Source: Dasypus novemcinctus
Taxonomy: Eukaryota; Chordata; Mammalia; Cingulata; Dasypodidae
NCBI RefSeq assembly: GCF_030445035.2
Contig: NC_080696.1
Span: 26,425,661 to 26,489,660 of the forward strand
Length of the DNA stretch: 64,000 nucleotides
Reading direction: 5' to 3'
Below the pieces are notes generated by a model. It was not told the DNA's origin and made no database searches. It worked only from the letters and a program-made list of their open reading frames with translations. The position numbers and the translations under genes are program-made. Of this stretch, positions 1-10,156 are shown piece by piece; position 1 is the stretch's first letter, and every line of letters begins with the position of its first letter.

Positions 1-372
1 TCATTAATTATCTGACAGAGAATACACAAATATGTGGGAACAGCAACTGAAATGCAACAACGGTCTATGAGGGATAGATTGCCTAGAAAGAAGTACATTG
101 GAGAGTGCAGATGATGGTCATTTACAACTGATGGATGTAGGATGACCAAAAACCTGAAAGTAACTTGTTTCTCTCTCTGTTGCTAGGATACAAAGAAAAG
201 ATTCAATGTAAATCAGGAGGTAATGAGATGCAACCCTCTCTTTGTGCCAAATTCTGCTTTCAGTGGTCAAGAATATCCTGTTGAAGCAATGAAGTTTGAA
301 AACCAGCTTCAACTGGTTGGCCAGACCTGTGCAGAGGCAGCCCCTTGCTGTCCTCACTTCAACTTGCTTAAT
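1..372. other. flank with no recognised gene
   Basis: I recognise no gene or repeat here. An 86-codon open frame on the minus strand (118-378) has no familiar motif and is probably chance. Part of this stretch could belong to the adjacent LTR, whose left edge is uncertain. Confidence 0.5.
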
Positions 373-720
373 TGACATAGTAAAATTCCCACCCAGAGGT
401 GGAGTTGTCCGCCCCTTTCTTGATCATGCAATGTATGTGCAAGCATGATTTCCTGAACATACAATTATATAACCAGCCATGTGTGTTCATCTATATGCAT
501 AAAAACTAATGCATAATCAAAGCAAATACTAAGTAATAACTTGGGTATTTAAGTAAGAGTGAAACTGCAACACAGGAAGTCAGGTCTGAATCACTTTAGA
601 CTGGCCTTGGCTCCTTGCCTCTGCAAATGTAATAAATGTGAGTTTGCCTAACTCTCATGTTGAAGTTTTCTTCATACCATCTCTGGTTATCCATAAAGGC
701 CCTGCTTTGAGGCCTAACCA
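373..720 (+). mobile_element. 5' LTR of ERV-A
   Basis: This is the likely 5' long terminal repeat of the + strand class I retrovirus that follows. A TATA-like TATTTAAG lies at 545-552 and an AATAAA signal at 631-636, a normal spacing for U3/R. The right edge is firm: a CA ends at 720, followed by two bases and an 18-base primer-binding-site-like sequence. The left edge (TG at 373) is only a guess, because no 3' LTR survives for comparison and the terminal inverted repeat is weak. Confidence 0.6.
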
Positions 721-722
721 AT

Positions 723-740
723 TGGCATCCCAGGTGGGAC
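723..740 (+). promoter_or_regulatory. ERV-A primer-binding site
   Basis: The sequence begins TGGCATCCC two bases after the LTR-terminal CA, where retroviruses place the tRNA primer site. It resembles the complement of the tRNA-Asn 3' end (TGGCGTCCC...) with a one-base gap and several mismatches. The position is well supported; the tRNA assignment is tentative. Confidence 0.55.
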
Positions 741-1290
741 TAAATAAATAAATAAAAAGATTAACCAGAGAATGCTTCCAAGGCGAGCTGTGGAGGGGAT
801 GATCTGCACCGAGGCATCCCTGACTCCAGCAGCTGCTTGGGATTTTCCGGAGGACTCGGGGGTTCCACGGGGCAGAGTCCCTTTCCAGCTGCCAAAGGAA
901 ACAAGGCTCATAAGATTAGGACAGAGGACTGGGTCTTCTTCCCCTGGTGGGTGAGTTCATTCCTTTATTCATTACTCTTTTTCTTTTAGCTCACTGCAAG
1001 TTAGCATTTGGTTTACCTTCACTATGGTAGTGGAGGTTTGGTGACAGTGGGAGGTCTTGGTGGGTTTGAGTCCCACTCCCTCACTCTCTTTAAGGGGAAA
1101 TCTGCTGTTTGGCTTGGCTAACTGTGAGTTAGCATTTGGTTTACCTTTACTAAGGTAGCAAAGATGGTGTTAGTGGGAGAGCTTTTGTGGGTTTGAGTCC
1201 CACTCCCTGATTCCCTTTAAGGGGAAGCCTGCTGCCTTTTGTGCCTTTACTTTTGGCTGTTCTCTCCTTTCTGCTGCCCTGTGGAATGAG
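741..1290 (+). repeat. ERV-A leader with tandem duplication
   Basis: This is the untranslated leader between the PBS and gag. It contains two imperfect copies, about 128 bp each (roughly 981-1108 and 1109-1236). Both carry the motif TTAGCATTTGGTTTACC and a following block containing GGGTTTGAGTCCCACTCCCT. Short open frames at 714-954 fall across the LTR/leader and look like chance. Confidence 0.75.
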
Positions 1291-2820
1291 ATGTCAGTAC
1301 CTGAGCACTCCTCTCTAGGATACATCCTGAAAAATGGTCTAAATTTGGGGGGATCCGGGTTACCAAAAAATAAATAATTTTTTGTAATGAATCTTGGCTT
1401 AGATATAGATTAGATGATGGAGAAATTTGGCCAGAAAATAGATCTTTGAATTTTAATACTATACTGCAATTGGACTTGTTTTGTAAACAGCAAGAGAAAT
1501 GGGCAGAAATCCCATATGTTCAAGTCTTGGAGGTGTGGAAATGTAAGGACACTAGAAAGAGTTGTGGATTAATGTTGTGTGGGCCCCCTTCAGCCCTGGT
1601 TACAAACACAGTTGAGGTCCTGGGATCCCCTCTCTTAGAACCCATTGATGAACTCCTTAAGTACCCCACCCTGTCATTATTCTAGACCACCTCTGCCTCC
1701 TCCCCAACCAGGGCCACTGGTAAAACCCACTCTTCCCTTAGAGATATCAGGCCCCCTTTCCCTCCCACAAGGGTCTTTCCTCCAATCTCCCTCCCATACT
1801 CGGAGTGGAGCTGTTTTCAGCCAGGGTAGCCCCCCAAACCAAAGGAGACTGTAGGTCAGTTCCCACTCTGGCAAGTTCCAAAAGGAACTGATGATCAAGG
1901 ATGACCTCGAGGCATTCTTTTCTCCCACACTCCTTTCACCACCTCTGATTTATTTAATTGGAAAAATAACACTCCAGCTTATCGTGCAGATCCTGAGAAA
2001 GTAACAACCCTGTTTGTTTCCATTTTTGCCACACACAATCCAATGTGGGCTGATATAGAAGCCCTTATAAATGTCCTCCTCACCCCCAAGGAAAGACATA
2101 TGGTCCTTGAAAAAGTGCAACAAGAAGCTGAGGCATTGTAGCAGGCAGCTCCTCAAAATGAGCTCCCCAAATGAGGCAGTCCCTGAAGCTGATCCTCATT
2201 GGAATCCTAATGACCAAGGCCATATGAACTGCCTTGACCATTATGAAGTCTGCATTCTTGCTGGGCTGCGGAAAAGTGCTCCAATGCAAAAATCAATCAC
2301 TAAATTACAGGAGGTCCAACAAGACCCCCAGGAAAATCTCTCTGCCTTTCTTGAGTGTACATTGGATGCTTTTCACATAGATACAGACATAGACCCAGAA
2401 AAGTCTGAAAATGAACATATGGTAAATTTAACTTTTATTAGTCAAAGTGCCCCTAATATTTGCTGGAAATTGCAGAGGTTAGATAGAGTGCTTGGAACGC
2501 CTATCTCACAATTAGTGGAAAATGCCTTTAAAGTGTATGCAAAAGGTACCAAGCTATGGAGGAAAAATAGCACAAGCAGATGAAACAGCAAGTGGTGCTA
2601 TTAGCACTGGCAATAGCACAGGGGAGACCAAGGTGTGAGGGCAATCCTGGGCATGCAAAGCCAGGATGGCAGAAGGGTTCTGAGCACCCAACCTTAGGAT
2701 GACAACAGTGTGCCTATTGCAAAGGTAAAGTCCACTGGAAAAAGGAGTGCCCCAAGCTAAGAGCAGGAAAACCCCACATGATGGTAGCTAGGGAAACCCA
2801 GAGTGACTCTGAATGATGGA
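1291..2820 (+). pseudogene. gag: ERV-A gag remnant (matrix, capsid, nucleocapsid)
   Basis: This is the broken structural polyprotein gene of a gammaretrovirus-like element. An ATG at 1291 opens a short frame containing LGYILKNG, similar to the matrix N-terminus of class I elements, which soon stops. Matrix-like coding resumes in another frame at 1446. A proline-rich stretch (about 1685-1850) is followed by a capsid-like segment from about 1930 to 2575. This includes DLFNWKN and, in the longest open part (2071-2583), a capsid major-homology-type region around QDPQENLSAFLE. At 2711-2750 a single zinc knuckle is complete (C-X2-C-X4-H-X4-C), which marks nucleocapsid and agrees with one knuckle in gammaretroviruses. 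Several frameshifts and stops (for example near 1370, 2140 and 2170) mean it cannot make Gag. The myristoylation-type start glycine is not seen. Confidence 0.85.
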
Positions 2821-2869
2821 GCCCAGAGCTCAGGGACTGGAGCCTCCCACCCAGTATCCCCATCTCAGA

Positions 2870-3130
2870 ACAAGAGCCCTGGGTAATTGCAACAGTGAGA
2901 GGAAAGCAAGTCAGTTTCTCACGAATACAGGAGATACTAATTCAGTAGTTAATAAACAACTAAGCCCTTTCAACTAAAAAGGAAACCATTTCTGAAGCTT
3001 TGGGAAAAACTTCACAACCGCAGGTTTTAGCTCCCTTAAGCTGCCAGATTGAAAAAGACCAGGTTCATCACCAATTTCTATACACGCTGAGTATCCAATC
3101 CCCCTTTTATGAAGGGATCTTTTAGCTAAA
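2870..3130 (+). pseudogene. pro: ERV-A protease remnant
   Basis: Downstream of the zinc knuckle the reading continues into a retroviral aspartic protease. The active-site region reads N-T-G-D-T-N-S-V-V starting at 2934, so the catalytic aspartate of the usual D-T/S-G triad is asparagine here. A frameshift lies just before it and stops follow. Position between gag and RT fits the class I order gag-pro-pol. It is inactive both by frame and by catalytic residue. Confidence 0.7.
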
Positions 3131-3170
3131 CTTCAAGCAGAAATCACTTTTTAAAAAAGGATATCTAACT

Positions 3171-3410
3171 GTGAGAGTCCCAACAAACCAAGCATGGGCC
3201 CTCCACTCTGCCCTCTTAGCTGAAGCAGGAGGAGAGCAGAAAGAGAATAATAGCTATCCCCTTCAAATAGACTCTCAGGTAAATGCAGTGGTTTGGGCAA
3301 CAGGACTCCCTGGCCACACTGCTTGTGCAAATCCAGTAAAAATACAATTAAAACCTCATGTCCAGCCAATTTGTATCAAGCAGTACCCACTTCCTTTTAA
3401 AGCAAAAATA
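3171..3410 (+). pseudogene. pol: ERV-A RT, N-terminal piece, cut by ERV-B
   Basis: An open stretch encodes the start of a class I reverse transcriptase. It includes VWATGLPGHTACANPVKIQL and then a KQYPLPFKAKIG-like stretch, the region ahead of the fingers domain. Coding homology stops at 3410, exactly where the minus-strand ERV-B LTR begins, and resumes at about 10157 beyond that element. The segment is open but separated from the rest of pol by 6.7 kb. Confidence 0.85.
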
Positions 3411-3832
3411 GGTTATAGACCAGACTCAGACTTTGAATATAATAGTTCCAATTGAGAGCCTTATTAGCCATGCAGTGACTGTTTCATCCTCTGCAGAGGA
3501 GAGAGTAGTCCTGAGTCTCAGGGAAGGGGTGGTTTTATATCTTTTTAGGAAGGGGGGTGTTTACTAATAAGCGAGCAAGCAAGCAGGCACAGAAGTGGAA
3601 CACTGCGGTTAGCTGAAGATAATGTATCTATGTTTTTTTCTTTTTGAAAGGCTTCTTCTTGTAAGCAGTCCCATATTATTTATTGGCACTATCCTTACAG
3701 GTGGTCCTAAGTTATTTATTGACACTCTCCTTGGAGGCTGCCTTAAGTCATTTATCTATCTGAAGGCACCTGCAATTCCCACCTCCCAATGTAGTTCTTT
3801 TCCTATTTTCCCAGTGTGGCCTTACCCTTACA
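3411..3832 (-). mobile_element. 3' LTR of ERV-B
   Basis: On the minus strand it begins TGTAAGGGTAAGG at 3832, right after a polypurine tract, and ends at 3411, where the expected terminal CA is mutated. A TATAAAA box (minus strand of 3533-3539) is followed by an AATAAA-like signal with one change (minus strand of 3460-3465). Compared with the 5' LTR it lacks one 36-bp internal repeat copy and a 13-bp duplication near the U5 end. Confidence 0.85.
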
Positions 3833-3848
3833 TTTCTCCCTTTCTTTT
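3833..3848 (-). promoter_or_regulatory. ERV-B polypurine tract
   Basis: The minus strand reads AAAAGAAAGGGAGAAA immediately before the TG of the 3' LTR. This is the expected place and composition for the plus-strand DNA primer of a retrovirus. Confidence 0.8.
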
Positions 3849-3887
3849 ATGGTAATTCAAATCTTTGAATTTCTTCATGGGTAGGCA

Positions 3888-4139
3888 CTAACTGGTAGGA
3901 TTATATATGGGCCACAGGTAAGCAGTACAAGGAGGATAAACAGGGGCTTTTTTATATATTTGGTGACCTGGTTCTGATATTTTTAACAAGTTGAAGAGCT
4001 CCCTGCCTTTAAGCCCCTGATAGTTATAAACCTGGGGGATTATACTTATTAGGACACAGAGATTGCTGGAGTTGGGGAGAATACAAGGGGTTAGACCCGA
4101 GACACAGGCAAACCAAGTTTCTGGAAGAGGGGCGATCAA
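3888..4139 (-). pseudogene. env: ERV-B env surface-subunit remnant
   Basis: An 83-codon minus-strand frame contains TWFACVSGLTPC followed by a CVLISIIPQVYNY-like stretch. This resembles the C-terminal part of the surface subunit of gammaretroviral envelope proteins (a W-x-x-C...GLTPC block, then a hydrophobic 'CVL...P.V.Y' strand). It ends 56 bases before the 3' LTR. I do not see a transmembrane subunit, fusion peptide or immunosuppressive-type region, so most of env has been deleted. The fragment is too short to function. Confidence 0.6.
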
Positions 4140-4363
4140 TATTTAGGATTTGTTTGAATTTATCCTGTTTGTACTTGCATGGTGGTTACAGGAATCAGCA
4201 GAAGTTTAGAAGTTTTTTTCTGAACAGCAGAATCTTGGGGCAGGGCCCCCTGCAGTTATCTTGGAGCCACCAGCACTCACGTGGATTTCCAGTCAGGCTC
4301 CAAATCCATCTATTAATTTTGTTTTACCTTTAAAGAGTTTACACATTTAATCTTACAGGGGTG

Positions 4364-7300
4364 TTGAAGGGAGATTATCTCTTTTCTGTAACTGCTTCCT
4401 GCTAGCCATGGGCTGTAGTCATTGCTTAATAAGGTGTAAAACTCTTATTTTATTTTAACTGGAGGAAGATGGATCTGGCATTCTGTACGAAGTTGGATGA
4501 AGTTTTCATGCAGTTTCAGATGTTCACTCTGAAAGAAACAAACTTAATTAAAAATTTAGAATACTCGTTTTTAAAAGAGGATATTGGATTACAGAGGTAG
4601 ACAAGGTTAGGCACCTATAGATGGCACCCTTTTTAAAAACCAGTGGGAACTATATATATATATATAAAATAAGTTATTTATTTTCAGAGAGAAATTGCAA
4701 CAGATACTTAGCTTTGTTTGAAGACATATTTCAAGCTGTTTAATGATTGGCACTCATGCTCTGTCAGATGTTCCTGGTGAACTGGCACCTCTGGGCAAAT
4801 GGTTTCATTCAGGATTAGTATACCAAGTTGGAAATTGTCTTAGTTTTCAGCTGTGGGAGTGATCAGAGCTACAGAATAAAGGTTTTCACATTTTGGTTTT
4901 AATTGTACAATTTCTAGTAATTTTGACTTGTTCAATAGGTGACTCATTATTATCAAGCAAGCTTCATTTTTGCTACACAGTAGAGTACAGTAGAATATAG
5001 TAAGTTGACTGAGCCTGGCTGAGACTGCTATTTTATTTTATAGACATGTTTATTAATTGTTTAGAAAATGAATTTACTAGGAATCTAACATGTCTAATAT
5101 ATCTTTGTCCTTGATCCAAAATAGAAAAGATAACATTATAATTATTAGGCATATATTTAGTATAGGATAAAAGTACAGCACTTAATATTAATTAATGTAT
5201 TACTTAATGCAAAGGATTCAGAGTTGCAATTAATAGTTTTAAGTTTTAGGTTTGTAATACTTCACATGTTATCCCTCCATGAGAGCAGGCTATAATGCCA
5301 ATTGTGTTCAAGTTTTACTTACAGTATTCTGGTATCATGGCTCCACTTAACACATTTTTTACACAGTGAGTAAGTTGCAGCATCGTTGATCCTAGAGAGA
5401 GTTTTCAGTATTTTACTGGCCTGGTGCATAGTGCTCTCTGGCACTATGGAACAGTGCCAGTCTGGAGGCAATATTTGTTGTACACTTGGGTGTACCAAGT
5501 TATCACTGATGCAGGAGCTTGAAACTGCAACATAGTTTCCATCGACTTCAGGAGCAAAGGCAGAGGCTGATAAAGCAAATCTTTCTAATTGAGTGGTCAG
5601 TGACCAGCCTAGCCAATAACTCACATGGAGAGCCAACCTGTAATGTATTCAAGGCCTGGTTTGACTGCACAAAAGAGTTCAACAATGTTAAAGTTTATTA
5701 TTTGTTTTTATATATTTTTAAACACTTTAATGCAACACATTATATATTAAATGATTTTACTTATACAATTTTACTATGAAGATAATAGTAGGTATTGCAC
5801 TTTAGTAATAGAGGGAAAAACTATTTTTCCTTGTTAAAATGAAAACAGAAGATTCTCAATAGAGTCAAGATAATTTTTTATTACTATTTGTTTAAATATG
5901 CACCTTGCGGTGGCTTTCAGACAGGTTTTATCATCACGAAGTTATTCTTTGCAACCAATATCAATCTAAGTTTTAGCCAACTATGACTTTTAGAACTATA
6001 ATTATTTTAACACTTTTTGCCTGGAAGATGTTCTACAAACTTCTTATAATTGACCATAACCACACTGATCAGTTACTTTATACTTTAATAAACTTATTAA
6101 ATTACAATTATTAACCAAAGAAATTTACTTTATTTAAGAGAGCACATTCATAATCTTTTTTAGCTTAATTTTATTAACATAAACTTATAATTTTTATTAT
6201 TCAAAAGACTCTGTATATACAATGTTAACTTATTTAATGGGCACTTCATAAACTGAGGGAGATTACACTCAAGCTAAACAAAATTGAAACCACTATAGTT
6301 TATGCAAGGAATGTTTTTTTTTTCTTTACAGGAAGCTAAAACTTCTTTTTTGTTTAAGTTATGAAAATGAATAATTTTCAAAATCATACAGACTACCAGG
6401 TTTTAAAACACATTATATAATTGCTTAGTTTGTTTAATTATAATCTCAGAAAGGGTTTTCCATAGTTTTTAAGGACTTTTTTACTTGTTGGAAACTGAGG
6501 TATGGTGGTTTCACAAAGGGAGACGTGCTGTTTTTATGGCTACCTATGTTAACATAGGAATGGAGCAATTAAACTTTTTAAGTTAACAGGATAGAGCTGT
6601 CTGGGGCAGGGAGAAATATGAGTAAACACACTGTGTAGTTTGAAAGGAATATTGAATGTTTGACTTTGAGATAAGTTCTTTAATTTATGAGTCTTGTTAA
6701 TGTGTAGTTACACTGCTTGTTATCTCTATAGTTTGAGTATATATAATGCCACATGTAGAAAATAAAGTTGTTTGAGGAGTTATTACTCACAGATTCCTTG
6801 ATCCAGCTCATTAGTTTTTTTTGTTTCCTCCCCCCCTCCCCTTTTTCTTTTTTACATTCCTGATACCCTTCAGGTCCAAATCTCTAACATTTACTTACTG
6901 AAATTTGTTAACAGAACTATTAATTACTTTTATTTTATGGCTGTTGAAAGGTTTAAACTGGGAAATTACAGGGCAAACTGATTTTTAAGATTTTAGCTTA
7001 ATAGATAGGTTTAATATGCTACACTTAGTCCTGCCCTTTTCTGCAGCGGAGGCTCTTTTTAATAGTTTTTATAATTATATTTTTATGACTCTTTTCATTT
7101 TGCTCAGTTTAATTTGAGCTCCAAGAATATTTATTCACATATATAACTGCATATTTAATTTTTTAATAATTTGAACAGAGACTTTAAGAATTCTCACTTG
7201 TTAACTTGATACTATTATCCTGATGCATGAAGACATACACTGAGCAAACGGGCAGACACAAATAGAGTTAGATACAGGAACACAATTTATTGATGTTACT

Positions 7301-7825
7301 TATAATTTGCATTATTTTATACACTGCTTAGCTTAATTTGGGTTTCAGAAATATTTATTATTTATATAACTGCCTATTTAACTCTAATAACCTGAGCAGA
7401 TAGGCAGACATGAATAGTTTGTTACAAAAACATAACTTTAGTTACTTAAAACTTTCATCCTTTACAAAAAAGTGTGACTGCAAAACATTTTAAAGATTCC
7501 TGAAACTTTTAAATTTGCACTATGACTGTGCAGTTTTGCACAAGAATTTTGTTTTTTACTAATGGTTTGTAACTAAAATGTTTCTAATGCTTTATCACTA
7601 TTTTTTGTTTCAGAACTTCACACTTTACTTTGAACCCAGCAGAATTTATGATAAGTAATAAGACTAATTTTATGTATATTTACTGAGGCTATTTGAAGCT
7701 TCAGGGAGACAGACTGGATTTTTCATGAATTGCTACACTTAGGAATACTGACAGTTAAAGCAGGAGACTTTTTTTATTCCTCCCAGTACTTGGAGATAAT
7801 AAAATTCCAGTGGTCATTTAATTCT
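4364..7825 (-). repeat. AT-rich core shared with ERV-C (copy 1)
   Basis: This segment aligns along its length with 11511-15128 inside ERV-C. Shared landmarks include GTAACTGCTTCCTGCT, AATGATTGGYACTCATG, AGAGCAGGCYATAATGCC and GGAGATAATAAAA near the right end. Removing the solo LTR inside each copy leaves about 3.06 and 3.10 kb. It is strongly A+T rich and shows no retroviral domain on either strand. A 105-codon minus-strand frame (5636-5319) has a related but stop-containing counterpart in the other copy and is not supported as a gene. Confidence 0.85.
6486..6889 (+). mobile_element. solo LTR inside ERV-B, 6-bp target duplication
   Basis: This 404-bp segment is absent from the aligned ERV-C core, which reads straight through TTTACTTATTG. 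It starts TGTTGG, ends CTAACA and is flanked on both sides by TTTACT (6480-6485 and 6890-6895). A TATATAA box lies near 6740 and AATAAA near 6761 on the + strand. The termini, promoter and polyadenylation signals fit a solo LTR, and a 6-bp duplication is typical of class II (ERVK-like) elements. It is in the opposite orientation to ERV-B. Confidence 0.85.
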
Positions 7826-9350
7826 TAGTTTCAGTTTTTATTAATTTTTTTTAAACCTGTTAATTTCATAACACTTTTAAACACTTTTTATTTGACTGAT
7901 AACATGTTAAATGAACTTAACTATTACTTTAATTAATTTTTTAAGGTAAAGGAAAAAATCTCTTCCAGTTAATTTGAAGCTATTTTTCAGGATTTGATTT
8001 TTAGAAAGCAGGTTTGAACATTATTTTTCTTTAAAAGAGATAAGATTCTTTTTTCTTTAAACACTGAGGAAATGATGAGGTTAAAAGCACAAGAAGTTAT
8101 TTTGATAAAACAGACCTTCTTTGTATATTGATTATTCTGGAAACTTTTACCAGGACAGATTAATGACTTGAGAGACTTTGAGAAAGAACAACAGTTTTAA
8201 CTTTGCATCAGTGCACTATTTGATACTAAACCTTTTAAAACTTTATAGACAGACCCATTAAATCTTACTCAATTTTAATCATAATTTCTCTTCCACAAAC
8301 CTTCTACACTTTCAGTATTCAGGTTTTGTCCCACACTCTACTCTTTCCAATAATCAATCATTTTATCTTAGGACAAAATCATCTCTTATTTCTTTAACAA
8401 TAAAAACACATTTCCTATATCTCACATACTAGGTTACCAGGCACTCTTTCTACAACATATGATTGTCATTTAACACTAAACAAGCTTGTTAAAATAATGA
8501 ACTTTTCTTCACTTTAAATACTTAGTAGCATGTAATACTAGAAACAGTTTTTTTAGAAGCAAGGTGGCAGGGGAGTCTGGCCACCAACATTTTTCCCTGT
8601 TATAAAATTACCTTTTATTAGTAGTATTATTAATTCAGGTTTTGTTTAATAAAGACTTTTTGGAATTAGCCATTTAAATACCTTAATTTAAACAATGCTT
8701 CATTAAACTTTTTATAATTATTTATAATTTTAAGACAATTTTTCTTCACAGAACACATTCCCTTACTTAACGTTATTACAATACCTTCTATAACTTGCCA
8801 CATGCATCAGAGTTCCAAGAGTTCATGAAAATCAGCCATCTTATTTTAGGATAAAACACATCCTTCCAGGAAAAACTCATTAAATTTCAGGCAGCATTCC
8901 CACAAACTTTTAACTTTTTAAATATTCATTTAAGTTTTACATCCTTCATTTTATCCTGTGAAGAAAAATATTCATTTTAATTTAGGCAAGAACTATTTTT
9001 TAATGAAAAAATGTAATTTTGTTAAGACTTACAATTTTTATTATTGTAGAAATCCCATCAACATTCAAACTTATGTATTAATATAAGCGCTTATTTTATA
9101 TTTGGCCATTTGAATAGAGCTCTCTTTTTTAAAAAAATTTTTAGTCATTAATTTATATCACCATCCGGAGGTATCAAAATATACACTGACATTGAACAGG
9201 CAAACACAAAACAATCACAACCCATTAGCAGAAATATACAGTTTACAATTGACTCATAATTTTTCACAAATTACACAGAACAGAAATACAAAAAGACAAA
9301 CAGTTATGACAGATGAAGAGACAACCAGATAACCTGAACTGAAGTCAAGA
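7826..9350. other. AT-rich interior of ERV-B, no coding homology
   Basis: I see no gene or known domain on either strand. The sequence is very AT rich with many T and A runs and does not clearly align with the corresponding part of ERV-C (15130-17110). On position it belongs to the 5' half of ERV-B. Confidence 0.55.
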
Positions 9351-9672
9351 GCAATGTCTCGCTCTGACTGGTGGGTGGGATCTATTTGCTGTGTCCAGCA
9401 GATCCACTTACCCACATTCCACAGACTCTGCAGAGGATTTCAGAAAACAGATTCACTGAGGGATGTCCCGTTTGCTGATCTTAGGCCCAGGAACTCCTGA
9501 CACTCTCCAGATAGAATTTAGGTGGAGACAAGTTCCAGGGCCGGGTGGCATTTGGGGCAGAGGAACGTCCCTCTGAGGCCTTCCCCTAGACTGCTGGTCC
9601 ATCCCCAGAATGTACTTGTCTCCCTGAGCCTGAGGAGATCAACCCTGCTGGAGTGGGGGATCTCATTGATCA

Positions 9673-9690
9673 ATCTCGGTGGAGCCTCCA
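9673..9690 (-). promoter_or_regulatory. ERV-B primer-binding site (tRNA-Gln type)
   Basis: The minus strand reads TGGAGGCTCCACCGAGAT two bases inside the 5' LTR. It differs by one base from the usual tRNA-Gln primer site (TGGAGGTCCCACCGAGAT, from memory). This fixes the element's orientation and 5' end. Confidence 0.85.
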
Positions 9691-9692
9691 AA

Positions 9693-10156
9693 TGTTATAG
9701 ACCAGCGATATTGACCAGACTCAGACTTTGAATATAGTTCCAATTGAGAGCTTTATTAGCCACGCAGCGATTGTCTCATCCTCTGCAGAGAGAGCAGCCC
9801 CGAGTCTCAGGGAAGGGGTGGTTTTATATCTTTTTATGAAGGGGGGTGTTTACTAATAAGCGAGCAAGCAAGTAGGCACAGAAGTAGAACACTGTGGTTA
9901 GCTGAAGATAAAGTATCTATGTTTTTTCTTTTTGAAAGGTTTCTTATTGTAAGCAGTCTCTTATTATTTATTGGCATTCTCCTTACAGGCCATCCTAAGT
10001 TATTTATTGGCACTCTCCTTACAGGTCATCCTAAGTTATTTATTGGCACTCTCCTTGGAGGCTGCCTTAAGTCATTTATCCATCTGAAGGCACCTGCAAT
10101 TCCCACCTCCCAATGTAGTTCTATTCCTATTTTCCCAATATGGCCTTACCCTTACA
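9693..10156 (-). mobile_element. 5' LTR of ERV-B
   Basis: On the minus strand it begins TGTAAGGGTAAGG at 10156 and ends TATAACA at 9693. TATAAAA lies on the minus strand of 9822-9828 and AATAAA on the minus strand of 9752-9757, about 70 bases apart. A 36-bp unit containing TCCTAAGTTATTTATTGGCA is present twice in tandem (about 9980-10051) but only once in the 3' LTR. The ERV-A RT sequence resumes immediately to the right. Confidence 0.9.

Larger units (their letters stand above)
3411..10156 (-). mobile_element. ERV-B: minus-strand endogenous retrovirus nested in ERV-A RT
   Basis: Two related LTRs in the same orientation flank about 5.9 kb. Read on the minus strand the order is 5' LTR (10156-9693), tRNA-Gln-type PBS (9690-9673), GC-richer leader (to about 9350), a long AT-rich interior, an env fragment (about 4139-3888), a polypurine tract (3848-3833) and the 3' LTR (3832-3411). 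No gag, protease, RT or integrase is recognisable in the interior, so the element looks non-autonomous. A 404-bp solo LTR is inserted in it (6486-6889). The 4 bases outside each end (AATA and CGAT) do not match, so no target duplication is visible. It splits the ERV-A RT coding region and is therefore younger than ERV-A. Confidence 0.85.

Noticed and set aside
3622-3855. 77-codon frame, and its relative at 9919-10182
   Set aside because: They are antisense readings of the two ERV-B LTRs; the repeated IGTLLTG peptide in the second comes from the tandem 36-bp LTR unit.
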